Origin: Oscillospiraceae bacterium
GTDB lineage: Bacteria; Bacillota; Clostridia; Oscillospirales; Ruminococcaceae
Reading direction: 5' to 3'
NCBI GenBank assembly: GCA_016302225.1
Contig: JAEDOB010000030.1
Coordinates: 1-12,999, forward strand
Length of the DNA stretch: 12,999 nucleotides
Each line of letters opens with the position of its first letter. The first letter of the stretch is position 1. The position numbers and the translations under genes were made by a program. Shown one piece after another: positions 1-7,151 of this stretch. Under the pieces are notes generated by a model. It was not told where the DNA came from, made no database searches, and saw nothing but the letters and a program-made list of their open reading frames with translations.

Positions 1-452
1 TTGCAGATAGCGTCCAGCTTTGCTTCGGTGTATCGGGAAGCGGCGTATGCCATATCTCTCGAATATGCCTTACCGAAGTTTCCCTTGCTGTCAACATAGG
101 GGTGAAGAAGTGCTTCATTTCCTCTTGCCAGACGCACCATGGTTTCGTAAATAGCTGCGTCGCCGTGAGGGTTCAGCTTCATTGTCTGTCCGACAATATT
201 TGCGGATTTTGTACGATTTCCTTTTAAAAGTCCCATGGTGTACATAGTGTACAAAAGCTTTCTGTGGGAAGGCTTGAAGCCGTCAATTTCGGGCAGTGCA
301 CGGGACACGATTACGCTGATGGCATAGGGCATATAGTTCTGTCTGAGCGTGTCGGTAATGCGTTCCTCAACTACCGTTCCCGAACCTTCAATATATGCGT
401 TGGGGATAGCCTGACGCTTTTTCTGCGGTTTTTCTTTATCTTTTTTTGCCAA
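1..452 (-). CDS. parC: Topoisomerase IV / gyrase-like subunit A, N-terminal 150 residues (cut by window edge)
   Basis: This is the DNA breakage-reunion subunit of a type IIA topoisomerase; it would pair with the ATPase subunit encoded just upstream. Only the N-terminal part lies in the window. The start is a TTG at 450-452, set by a strong TAAGGAGG site at 461-468 with 8 bases of spacing; this site overlaps the stop codon of the parE-like gene, 13 bases away. The first ~15 residues are Lys-rich. Seen motifs are GFKPSHRKLLYTMY (58-71), PHGDAAIYE (95-103) and ASRYTEAKL (138-146), where Arg140-Tyr141 match the catalytic Arg-Tyr. The positions equivalent to E. coli GyrA Ser83 and Asp87 are Ala99 and Glu103. 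The form NYMPYAISVIVSRALPEIDG resembles the second, clostridial gyrase/topo IV lineage rather than the main GyrA. The family is certain; ParC rather than GyrA is inferred from pairing and form. Confidence 0.9.
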   Translation of the reverse strand, partial: MAKKDKEKPQKKRQAIPNAYIEGSGTVVEERITDTLRQNYMPYAISVIVSRALPEIDGFKPSHRKLLYTMYTMGLLKGNRTKSANIVGQTMKLNPHGDAAIYETMVRLARGNEALLHPYVDSKGNFGKAYSRDMAYAASRYTEAKLDAIC

Positions 453-465
453 TTGTCAGTCCTCC

Positions 466-2448
466 TTAGCTCAGATCGGCAAGCTCCAGATAGCTTGCGC
501 CGTGTTCGGAAATGTAGTCCTTACGTCCCTGTAAATTATCGCCCAGAAGCATTTCAAACATCTCTGCGGTAGCTTCAATATCGTCGGGATTTATCTTGAT
601 AAGACGGCGTGTTTCGGGGTTCATAGTAGTAAGGGACATCATATCGGGTTCGTTCTCACCAAGACCTTTTGAACGCTGGATAGTGTACTTTGCATTTCCC
701 AGCTTTTCGAGAATGTTCGTCTTTTCCTTTTCGGTATATGCAAAATAGGTCTTGTCCTTTGAAACAATCTCAAACAGGGGAGATTCGGCAATGTACACAT
801 ATCCCTCCTGAATGAGCGTTGGTGTGAGCCTGTAAAGCATTGTCAGGATAAGCGTTCTTATCTGATAACCGTCCACATCGGCATCGGTGCAGATAACTAT
901 CTTGTTCCATTTGAGATTTTCCAGATTGAAGGTGGAAAGCTCCTTATTTGCCTTTGAAGTGACCTCAACGCCGCAGCCCAGAACCTTAATAATATCGGTG
1001 ATAATTTCGTTCTTGAATATCTTGTCATAGTCAGCCTTCAGACAGTTGAGTATCTTTCCTCGAACGGGAATGATCGCCTGAAATTCGGCTTCTCTTGCCA
1101 GCTTAACGGCACCCAGAGCGGAGTCACCCTCCACTATATAAAGCTCTCTGCGGGAAATATCCTTTGTACGGCAGTCAACGAACTTCTGCACCATATTGGA
1201 AAGGTCGATAGTTCCCGTGAGCTTTTTCTGCATATTTGTGCGCACCTTTTCCGCATTTTCACGGCTGCGCTTGTTGACCATTACCTGCTCTGCAATACGC
1301 TGCGCTTCATCGGGATTTTCGATAAAATATACCTCTAAGTTGTGCTTCAAAAATTCCGTCATAGCGTCCTTGATGAACACGTTTGTGATAGCCTTTTTGG
1401 TCTGATTTGCGTATGAAGTCATTGTGGAGAAGGACGACGAAATAAGCACCAGACACTCGGCAATATCCTCCCATTTAACGGGCTTTTCACCCTTGTTATA
1501 CTTGTTTCCCGCCTTTAAATAGCCGTCAATGGCGGACAGAAATGCCCTGTTTACCGCCTTTTCGGGGGAACCGCCGTGCTCCAGAAAGCTTGAGTTGTGG
1601 TAATATTCAAGCAGCTTTACCTTGTTTGAAAAGGTGAATGCGATCGACAGCTTTACCTTGTATTCGGGCTTGTCCTCACGGTCACGGCCCTTGCGTTCGC
1701 CCTCCCAATACTGAAAAGAGGTAAGGTGATTTTCTCCCGCAATTTCGCTGAGATAGTCGGAAATGCCGTTTTCATAGCAAAATTCTTCCGTTTCAAAGCT
1801 GCCGTCATCATTCTGCCAGCGGAAAATGAAGTTTACCTTCGGGTTGACGATAGCCTGTTTTTTCAGGACTTCCGTGAAGTATTCCCGTTCAATGTTAATG
1901 TCGGTAAATACCTCAATATCGGGTTTCCACTTGGTTTTTGTTCCCGTTTTTGAACCTTTGTACGGCTCCTTTTTCAGACCGCCCACATTTTCTCCCTTTT
2001 CAAAATGGAGATTGTACTTGAAACCGTCCCTGTGAATTTCAACGTCCATATATTCGGAGGAATACTGTGTGGAGCAAAGTCCCAGACCGTTCAGACCAAG
2101 GGCAAATTCATAATCCTCTCCGCCCTCGCTGTATTTACCGCCTGCGTACATTTCGCAGTAAACAAGCTCCCAGTTATAGCGGTTTTCATTCTGATTGAAG
2201 TCAACGGGACAGCCACGTCCGAAGTCTTCCACCTCAATGCTGAGGTCATTAAAACGAGTGACAACGATCTTATCTCCATGACCTTCTCTTGCTTCGTCAA
2301 TGGAGTTGGAGATGATCTCAAAAACAGAATGCTTGCAGCCGTCCAGACCGTCCGAGCCGAAAATTACGGCGGGACGCTTTCTGACTCTGTCCGCACCCTT
2401 CAGGGCAACAATACTTTCGTTGGTATAATCATTTTTCTTTTTTGCCAT
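466..2448 (-). CDS. parE: Topoisomerase IV / gyrase-like subunit B (ATPase and TOPRIM)
   Basis: This is the ATPase subunit of a type IIA topoisomerase, acting with the subunit A encoded next in the operon. The 660 residues carry the GHKL ATPase fold with N-box EIISNSIDEA (44-53), DFGRG (75-79) and GLNGLGLCST (118-127). A transducer region follows with NQTKK (348-352), holding the likely ATP-contacting lysine. The TOPRIM part has VEGDSALG (439-446) and TDADVDG (521-527), and RSKGLGENEP (592-601) lies near the C terminus. The usual TOPRIM motif is EGDSAGG; Leu replaces the first Gly here. Length fits ParE or a short GyrB. The ATG at 2446-2448 lies only 3 bases after the prmA stop. The only ribosome site is a rather distant AAGGGAG, so coupling to prmA translation is likely. 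The family is certain; ParE versus GyrB is less so. Confidence 0.92.
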   Translation of the reverse strand: MAKKKNDYTNESIVALKGADRVRKRPAVIFGSDGLDGCKHSVFEIISNSIDEAREGHGDKIVVTRFNDLSIEVEDFGRGCPVDFNQNENRYNWELVYCEMYAGGKYSEGGEDYEFALGLNGLGLCSTQYSSEYMDVEIHRDGFKYNLHFEKGENVGGLKKEPYKGSKTGTKTKWKPDIEVFTDINIEREYFTEVLKKQAIVNPKVNFIFRWQNDDGSFETEEFCYENGISDYLSEIAGENHLTSFQYWEGERKGRDREDKPEYKVKLSIAFTFSNKVKLLEYYHNSSFLEHGGSPEKAVNRAFLSAIDGYLKAGNKYNKGEKPVKWEDIAECLVLISSSFSTMTSYANQTKKAITNVFIKDAMTEFLKHNLEVYFIENPDEAQRIAEQVMVNKRSRENAEKVRTNMQKKLTGTIDLSNMVQKFVDCRTKDISRRELYIVEGDSALGAVKLAREAEFQAIIPVRGKILNCLKADYDKIFKNEIITDIIKVLGCGVEVTSKANKELSTFNLENLKWNKIVICTDADVDGYQIRTLILTMLYRLTPTLIQEGYVYIAESPLFEIVSKDKTYFAYTEKEKTNILEKLGNAKYTIQRSKGLGENEPDMMSLTTMNPETRRLIKINPDDIEATAEMFEMLLGDNLQGRKDYISEHGASYLELADLS

Positions 2449-2451
2449 TGA

Positions 2452-3441
2452 TTATTCTGCTTCTCCCTTCATTTCCGGTCTTGTAAATGTGCAGGCTACC
2501 CAATCTTCCTTTTCTGCAATTGTTTCAAGGATATATCCGTTTTTCTTCATAGCGTCGAGGACTTCCTCCGAACGCTGAGATATTATTCCCGAAAGGATAA
2601 GCTTTCCGCCGGGACGGATAAATTTTCCGAAAACACCGCTCATTGCAATAAGCACGTCCGCAACGATATTTGCAGTGATAATGTCAAAGCCGCCGCCTAT
2701 CTTCTCGCAAAGCTCTTCATCTCCCGCAACATTTCCGCAGAAGCAGGTGTATTTCTCCTTCGGGATATGATTTTTCTCCGCATTTCCCGCAGCAATTTTC
2801 ACGGAATTTGCGTCAATGTCAACGGCAGTCGCCTCGTTTGCACCTAAGAGCAGGGCAGCGATGGAAAGGATACCGCTACCGCAGCCTAGGTCAAGAACCC
2901 TGTCGCCCTCGGAAATTATCTTTTCAAGCTGTTCAAGGCAAAGCTGAGTAGTGTGATGCTGACCTGTTCCGAAGCTTGATTCGGGGTCAATTTCAAGGAT
3001 AACTCTTGCTTCATTTTCGTCGCAGTTTTCCCAGGAAGGCTTGATAAGAAGCTTGTCGCCGATACGAAGGGGCTTGAAATACTGCTTCCAGTTGTTCGCC
3101 CAGTCCTCTTCACGGACATTTGCAAGCTCAACAGCAAGTCTGCCGAATTTCTTCTCGGTGTCACGTCCCGCAAGAGCGACCATTTCCGAACGTATTGATG
3201 AAAGCATATCCGCTCCCTGAGAGTTTTCGGGGAGATATACGGTAACGCAGGTTTCACAGTTTTTAAGGTTCATCAGGTCATCGTCAATGTAGTCCCAATT
3301 TCCCGTTTTATCTGCAAGGAAATCTTCAAAATCCTTTGCGTCCTTGATAACAAAGCCTGTAACGCCAATGCAGAGCAGGCAGCCGCAAACAGGATCAATT
3401 CCTTCGGTAGTAGTAAAAATATTAACTTCTGTCCAGTTCAT
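2452..3441 (-). CDS. prmA: Ribosomal protein L11 methyltransferase
   Basis: This is an S-adenosylmethionine-dependent enzyme; the family methylates ribosomal protein L11 on lysines and its N terminus in the cytoplasm. The product is 329 residues, slightly longer than the ~300 usual. The N-terminal half matches the substrate-recognition domain (EEDWANNWKQYFKPLRIGDK, 111-130). The catalytic half has SFGTGQHHTT (156-165), the SAM-binding VLDLGCGSG (182-190), acidic AVDID (206-210) and ITANIVADVL (255-264), all typical of PrmA. The start is taken at ATG 3439-3441, because GGAGG lies 9 bases upstream. An in-frame ATG at 3469-3471 would add ten residues but has no ribosome site and lies within a few bases of the predicted transcription start. 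It is the first gene of prmA-parE-parC. Several Cys residues in the N-terminal domain (19, 22, 24, 62, 65) are noted without a known meaning. Confidence 0.93.
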   Translation of the reverse strand: MNWTEVNIFTTTEGIDPVCGCLLCIGVTGFVIKDAKDFEDFLADKTGNWDYIDDDLMNLKNCETCVTVYLPENSQGADMLSSIRSEMVALAGRDTEKKFGRLAVELANVREEDWANNWKQYFKPLRIGDKLLIKPSWENCDENEARVILEIDPESSFGTGQHHTTQLCLEQLEKIISEGDRVLDLGCGSGILSIAALLLGANEATAVDIDANSVKIAAGNAEKNHIPKEKYTCFCGNVAGDEELCEKIGGGFDIITANIVADVLIAMSGVFGKFIRPGGKLILSGIISQRSEEVLDAMKKNGYILETIAEKEDWVACTFTRPEMKGEAE

Positions 3442-3450
3442 TTTATCAGT

Positions 3451-3455
3451 CCTCC
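3451..3455 (-). promoter_or_regulatory. Ribosome binding site that sets the prmA start
   Basis: The minus strand reads GGAGG here, followed by nine bases and the ATG at 3439-3441. This chooses that ATG over the in-frame ATG thirty bases upstream. Confidence 0.75.
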
Positions 3456-3483
3456 ATAAAAAATCAGACACGCATACTATTTT

Positions 3484-3512
3484 ATTATATTTGATTTTTT
3501 TTGATTAATCAA
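3484..3512 (-). promoter_or_regulatory. Sigma-A-type promoter of prmA-parE-parC
   Basis: On the minus strand TTGATT (3507-3512) is followed after exactly 17 bases by a perfect TATAAT (3484-3489). Transcription would start near 3477, leaving a leader of about 35 bases before prmA. The DNA upstream is very AT-rich. Just after the -10 box lies ATAAAATAGTAT (3474-3485), a 12-mer also present in the inverted repeat at 9140-9158. Confidence 0.75.
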
Positions 3513-3550
3513 GAGATTTGTTGATTATTTCACATAATTTGATATTTTAC

Positions 3551-3587
3551 ATAACAATTAAACGGACTGACGATAATACGCAGCCCG
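3551..3587 (-). terminator. Probable intrinsic terminator of the asnB-to-ybaK unit
   Basis: Reading the minus strand, CGGGCTGCG (3579-3587) pairs with CGTCAGTCCG (3563-3572) around a six-base loop, with one bulged T and one G-T pair. A T-rich tail (TTTAATTGTT) follows. It lies 31 bases after the ybaK-type stop and before the prmA promoter. The stem is imperfect and the T tract interrupted, so efficiency is uncertain. The plus strand also has ATTTTT after the stem, so it could work both ways. Confidence 0.55.
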
Positions 3588-3617
3588 CATTTTTGCAAAG
3601 TATATCTGTTAAGACGG

Positions 3618-4088
3618 TCATTCTTTAAGCTTGCAGACATCTATCCAGCCTTCCGCATTAGAAAGCATTTCCAACTCGTCGGGGGACAGCTTCACGGCAC
3701 TGCTGCTGTTTCCTGCGGCGGGATAGACCGTTTCAAACCGTTTGAGGGAATTGTCCAGAAAGACTCTCACGCCTTCATTTACCGCAAAAGGACATACACC
3801 GCCCACTGCGTGTCCCACCATTTCTACGGCTTCATCGGGGGTGAGCATTTTCGCCTTTGTGGAAAACTGCGCCTTGAATTTGCCGTTGTCGATCTTTGTA
3901 TCTCCCGCACAGACAATAAGCACAGCACCGTCATTCACCTTAAAGGAAAGTGTTTTTGCGATAAGCGCAGGCTCGCAGTTCAGGGCTTGTGCGGCAAGCT
4001 CAACAGTCGCAGAGGAAACATCAAACTCAATTATTCTGTCCTCGTAATTTTTGCTTCTGAAATATTCTCTGACCTTTTCGATAGACAT
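3618..4088 (-). CDS. YbaK/EbsC-type aminoacyl-tRNA deacylase
   Basis: This 156-residue protein belongs to the YbaK/ProX (INS-like) trans-editing family, which hydrolyses mischarged tRNAs such as Cys- or Ala-tRNA(Pro) in the cytoplasm. The substrate here is not predictable. Diagnostic features are the length, IAKTLSFK (43-50) with Lys45 as the probable catalytic lysine, the strand AVLIVCAGDTKID (55-67), the K-rich helix KFKAQFSTKAKMLTPDEA (70-87), GGVCPF (96-101) matching the family GxxxP motif, and LDNSLKRFETVYPAAGN (111-127). The start at ATG 4086-4088 is set by AAAGGAGC seven bases upstream; this site overlaps the mntP stop. A longer open frame to 4292 runs inside mntP and is not used. It is the last gene of the six-gene unit, 14 bases after mntP. 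Confidence 0.87.
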   Translation of the reverse strand: MSIEKVREYFRSKNYEDRIIEFDVSSATVELAAQALNCEPALIAKTLSFKVNDGAVLIVCAGDTKIDNGKFKAQFSTKAKMLTPDEAVEMVGHAVGGVCPFAVNEGVRVFLDNSLKRFETVYPAAGNSSSAVKLSPDELEMLSNAEGWIDVCKLKE

Positions 4089-4102
4089 TTTTATTGCTCC
4101 TT

Positions 4103-4669
4103 TTAAAGTATTCCCAGATGTTCCAGCAGGATCTTTGCGCCGATGAAAACAAGTATTGCACCGCCTGTCATCTCCGCACCGCTTTTGAATTTCAGACCAA
4201 ACTTGTTTCCTATGTAAACTCCCGCAAAGGAAAATCCGAAGGTAACGCAGCCGATAAGTGCGGCAGAACCGAAAATAGGAACCTTCAGACAAGCAAACGT
4301 AATTCCCACCGCAAGGGCGTCAATGCTTGTGGCAATTGCAAGAAGGAAAAGCTCTTTGATGTTCAGCTTGTATTCCTGGTCGGATTTTTCGTCGTCGGGC
4401 TTCATGGACTCGACTATCATTTTTCCGCCGATGAACGCCAGCAGTCCGAAGGCTATCCAGTGGTCAAAATTGGTGATGGCAGTTTCAAAGCTGCGTCCCA
4501 GAAACCAGCCTATTATAGGCATTAACGCCTGAAATCCGCCGAAAAACAGTCCGATTATAACAGGGTATTTTACATTGACCTTTTTCATTGTCAGACCTTT
4601 GCATACAGATACCGCAAAAGCGTCCATAGAAAGACCTGCGGCTATGAGCAGAAGCTCGTAAAATCTCAA
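4103..4669 (-). CDS. mntP: Manganese efflux pump MntP
   Basis: This is a small inner-membrane exporter that lowers cytoplasmic Mn(II). The 188 residues match the MntP (DUF204/YebN) family length. It has about six hydrophobic segments in two related halves, each opening with the signature: LSMDAFAVSVCKG (13-25) and TSIDALAVGITFA (114-126). Asp16 and Asp117 correspond to the aspartates needed for transport in E. coli MntP. GGFQALMPIIGW (44-55) is also conserved, and a charged loop (89-103) joins the halves. Translation starts at TTG 4667-4669, seven bases after AAGGAGG, which overlaps the stop of the HD gene twelve bases upstream. The Mn riboswitch (yybP-ykoY) often found before mntP is absent from this short gap, so expression should follow the operon promoter. 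Confidence 0.93.
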   Translation of the reverse strand: MRFYELLLIAAGLSMDAFAVSVCKGLTMKKVNVKYPVIIGLFFGGFQALMPIIGWFLGRSFETAITNFDHWIAFGLLAFIGGKMIVESMKPDDEKSDQEYKLNIKELFLLAIATSIDALAVGITFACLKVPIFGSAALIGCVTFGFSFAGVYIGNKFGLKFKSGAEMTGGAILVFIGAKILLEHLGIL

Positions 4670-4681
4670 ATAAATTCCTCC

Positions 4682-5350
4682 TTACAGAATGTCAGAGCCG
4701 TTAATTTTCATGCAGAATTTCACCTTGAAAAACTCCGCAGAGCGTTTGCAGAGAAGCATTCTGTCCAGAAATATTTCGAAATATTCCATAACAGAGGAAA
4801 TTTCCGTGTCAATATTCAGGTCAAGGATAAGCTTATCCTTGTTATCGCTGAAATAAAGCTTTGACTTTGTAACGGCGTAATTTACTCTGTCGTGAATGTC
4901 GAAGGTTTTGAAATCCCGATTGCGCACTCTGCTCCTGCGAACATCGGTCTTGTCGGCGATTATGAGGGCGGCGGCAATAGCGTTTATGGGCTGAGCCGTT
5001 GACTCGTCGTGATTGCCGATAGCGGAGATTATGGTCGCTATTTCATCGGCGGGCATGGAAAGGTTATCCAGCAGACGAAACGCCATAACAGCACCGCTTT
5101 GCGCATGGTCTATCCTGTTAATAACATTGCCTATGTCGTGGAGGATTGCGGCAATTTTGGCAAGCTCAATGTCACGCTCGTCGTACCCTAATTCGGTCAG
5201 TATCATTCCTGCGGTGGCTGCGGCTTTTTCAACGTGGGCAAAGGAATGTTCCGTGTAACCCTGTGCCGCAAGTGCCTCGTCCGCCTTTTTGATATAGGTC
5301 ATAATGTCGGGATTTTTTCTGATATATTTATATGTTACAAGACTGCTCAT
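4682..5350 (-). CDS. HD-domain metal-dependent phosphohydrolase, substrate unknown
   Basis: This 222-residue protein has an HD domain, the fold of metal-dependent phosphohydrolases acting on nucleotides, cyclic nucleotides or phosphate esters. Visible metal ligands are His39 (SFAHVEKA), His71-Asp72 (AAILHDIGNV), His82 (IDHAQSG), His114 (GNHDES) and Asp133 (ADKTDVRRSRV). The HD region spans roughly residues 33-137. The last ~75 residues contain an alternating charged/hydrophobic stretch (KLYFSDNKDKLILDLNIDTE) and carry no motif I recognise. I see no GGDEF, RelA or PAS domain, and no membrane segment. The ATG at 5348-5350 overlaps the TetR stop by one base (TAATG), with AGAGG eight bases upstream, so it is coupled to the regulator. 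Coupling suggests the two act together, but nothing here shows the substrate. Confidence 0.82.
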   Translation of the reverse strand: MSSLVTYKYIRKNPDIMTYIKKADEALAAQGYTEHSFAHVEKAAATAGMILTELGYDERDIELAKIAAILHDIGNVINRIDHAQSGAVMAFRLLDNLSMPADEIATIISAIGNHDESTAQPINAIAAALIIADKTDVRRSRVRNRDFKTFDIHDRVNYAVTKSKLYFSDNKDKLILDLNIDTEISSVMEYFEIFLDRMLLCKRSAEFFKVKFCMKINGSDIL

Positions 5351-5949
5351 TATTTCAACCTCTTTACATAAAGACCGACAAATGTCAGAATGTGGTCTTT
5401 GATTTTCGGAAGTGCCTCGGCAATGCTGTCGCTTTCATTCAAAATAAGATACAGCGGAGAATAAAATGCTCTTGCAGCGGAACGGGGAGATATGCCGCAT
5501 TCATTCATTGCGCCGAACAGCCGTGTGAAAAACTCCTCCGGCTGTCTGATAAAAATGCTTCGGTAACAGCTTTTCAGCCTGTCATCGGAGAACTGTCCTA
5601 TGACAAGCATACGTCTGAAAAGCCGTGAAAATTCGTCCGTCATATAGAAATTCATTACGGAAATTGCAACCATTATCAGCTTTTCCTCGGAAACCTTGCT
5701 GTAAATGCCGCCGTTTTCCGAGCAGAACGGATTTGTCAGATTGAGAAAATGCTCCTCGGTGCGCTTTTCACATTCGGAAATAACGGCGTCGAAAATCTCC
5801 CGCTTATTCTTGAAATAGTAGTAGAGGGAGCTTTCCCTGATGCCCACGGCGGAGGAAATATCCCGCACGGACACGGAATCATAGCTTTCCTCGGAAAACA
5901 GCTTCAAGGCTTCATATATTATCTTTTCTTTTGTCGATGTCCCGCTCAC
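5350..5949 (-). CDS. TetR/AcrR-family transcriptional regulator
   Basis: This 199-residue protein is a TetR-family DNA-binding regulator, normally a dimeric repressor released by a ligand. The N-terminal domain is typical: STKEKIIYEALKLFSEE (5-21), then the helix-turn-helix SVRDISSAVGIRESSLYYYF (27-46), then KNKREIFDAVISECEKR (47-63). The helical C-terminal ligand domain (about 70-199) is divergent, so the effector cannot be told. It starts with GTG at 5947-5949 inside a GTGA overlap with the GH3 stop, and a weak AAAGGA lies upstream. It ends one base into the HD gene. Lying in the middle of the unit rather than divergent from it, it may control its own operon or a promoter elsewhere; a candidate palindrome is at 9140-9158. 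Confidence 0.92.
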   Translation of the reverse strand: MSGTSTKEKIIYEALKLFSEESYDSVSVRDISSAVGIRESSLYYYFKNKREIFDAVISECEKRTEEHFLNLTNPFCSENGGIYSKVSEEKLIMVAISVMNFYMTDEFSRLFRRMLVIGQFSDDRLKSCYRSIFIRQPEEFFTRLFGAMNECGISPRSAARAFYSPLYLILNESDSIAEALPKIKDHILTFVGLYVKRLK

Positions 5950-7151
5950 TGTTCAAGCAATCCTTTCGAGTATTTCCATGCAATAATTCTCATAACCGCC
6001 CTGTCTATGGTTTCCTGCGCTATTTCTTCACTTTCGGTAGCCGACAGAATGTCATTGTACGCCGCTTCATATTCCGTGACGATAAGCATATCATTTCCCG
6101 CATTGACCGCTTCTGCGTAGGGCAGACTGTCTGTGCAGAAGAGGGAAACTGCGTCCATTGAAAGGTCGTCTGTCATAATTATTCCCGAAAAGTCCAGCTC
6201 TTCACGGAGTATGCGGTGTATCTCGGGGGATAGTGAAGCAGGCTTTTCGCCGTCAAAGCATTTCACGATATTGTGTGATACCAGCACACATTCTGCACCC
6301 GCATCAATACCCGCCTTGAACGGGAGAAAATCGCTGCTTCTGAAACTGTCCTCGGAACGCTCGTCAATTGCCGAGCCTGTGTGAGTGTCGGCGTTATTTC
6401 CGTAGCCGGGGAAATGCTTTAAGCAGGAGGATATGCCCGCTTCTTTTGCCGCTGATACGGCGTTTGTGATATATTCGGCGGTTTCCTCGGCGGGAAGTCC
6501 CAGAGTGCGGCTGTAAATGTAGTCCTTCGGGTCAACGGAAACATCGGCAACGGGCGCAAGATTCAGATTAAATCCCAAGTCAAGGAGAAACTTCGACTTC
6601 TCGGAATAATCATCGTAAATTCCCTGAAAACCGCCGTTTTTATAAGCCATTGACGGGGACGGAAAGCGGGTTTCACGAAAAGCCGACAGGGAGCTTACAC
6701 GAACAATTTCGCCGCCCTCTTCATCGACGGCGCATATCATTGGTATCTCCGAAACGGACTGAAATCCGCCAATGAAATCTCGGAGAGTTTCGGGAGTTTT
6801 GTCCTTAACATTCCGCTTGAAAAGGACATATCCGCCAAGCTGAAACCTTTCAGCCTGTTCAGCCGCATTGTCTGGACATCTTGCAAGAAGAAGCTGCCCG
6901 ACCTTTTCTTCCATAGACATTTCAGACAGCATTGCATAAGCGGCATCGTAATACTCGGAAAACTCGCCGCCGCAAAGGAGATATTCCCAAGGCTTTTCCT
7001 CCGCTTCAGTGACTGTTGTTTCGGAAACGGTTGTTACGGCAGCTTCTGTGACCGAAACGGTTTCCGAAACAGGCTGAGGAATATCATTGACATTTGCGCA
7101 GCCCGTCAGCAGAAATGCGCATATGAACGCTGCGGCAAAATGCTTTCTCAT
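5946..7151 (-). CDS. Lipoprotein glycoside hydrolase family 3 (NagZ-like beta-N-acetylhexosaminidase)
   Basis: This is probably an exported, lipid-anchored beta-N-acetylglucosaminidase acting on peptidoglycan fragments or other GlcNAc glycans. The 401 residues start with a lipoprotein signal MRKHFAAAFICAFLLTGC; the lipobox LLTGC puts the lipidated residue at Cys18. A Thr/Val/Ser/Glu-rich linker (27-52) leads to a single GH3 barrel with EEKVGQLLLAR (81-91), FPSPSMAY (163-170), NLNLAPVADV (195-204), KHFPGYG (245-251), DTH (255-257) and MTDDLSM (326-332). The DTH pair corresponds to the Asp-His general acid/base of NagZ, and Asp328 or Asp329 in TDD to the nucleophile motif. Family members usually read KHFPGHG; the second His is Tyr here. 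Its ATG overlaps the asnB stop (ATGA). Exact substrate is inferred. Confidence 0.88.
   Translation of the reverse strand: MRKHFAAAFICAFLLTGCANVNDIPQPVSETVSVTEAAVTTVSETTVTEAEEKPWEYLLCGGEFSEYYDAAYAMLSEMSMEEKVGQLLLARCPDNAAEQAERFQLGGYVLFKRNVKDKTPETLRDFIGGFQSVSEIPMICAVDEEGGEIVRVSSLSAFRETRFPSPSMAYKNGGFQGIYDDYSEKSKFLLDLGFNLNLAPVADVSVDPKDYIYSRTLGLPAEETAEYITNAVSAAKEAGISSCLKHFPGYGNNADTHTGSAIDERSEDSFRSSDFLPFKAGIDAGAECVLVSHNIVKCFDGEKPASLSPEIHRILREELDFSGIIMTDDLSMDAVSLFCTDSLPYAEAVNAGNDMLIVTEYEAAYNDILSATESEEIAQETIDRAVMRIIAWKYSKGLLEQ

Noticed and set aside
2005..2451. 148-codon plus-strand frame opposite the parE N terminus
   Set aside because: Shadow of the ATPase domain coding sequence.
4089..4292. N-terminal extension of the YbaK-type protein into mntP
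   Set aside because: The extra 68 residues are basic and Cys-rich with no family match, while the ATG at 4088 has a good ribosome site and gives the normal length.
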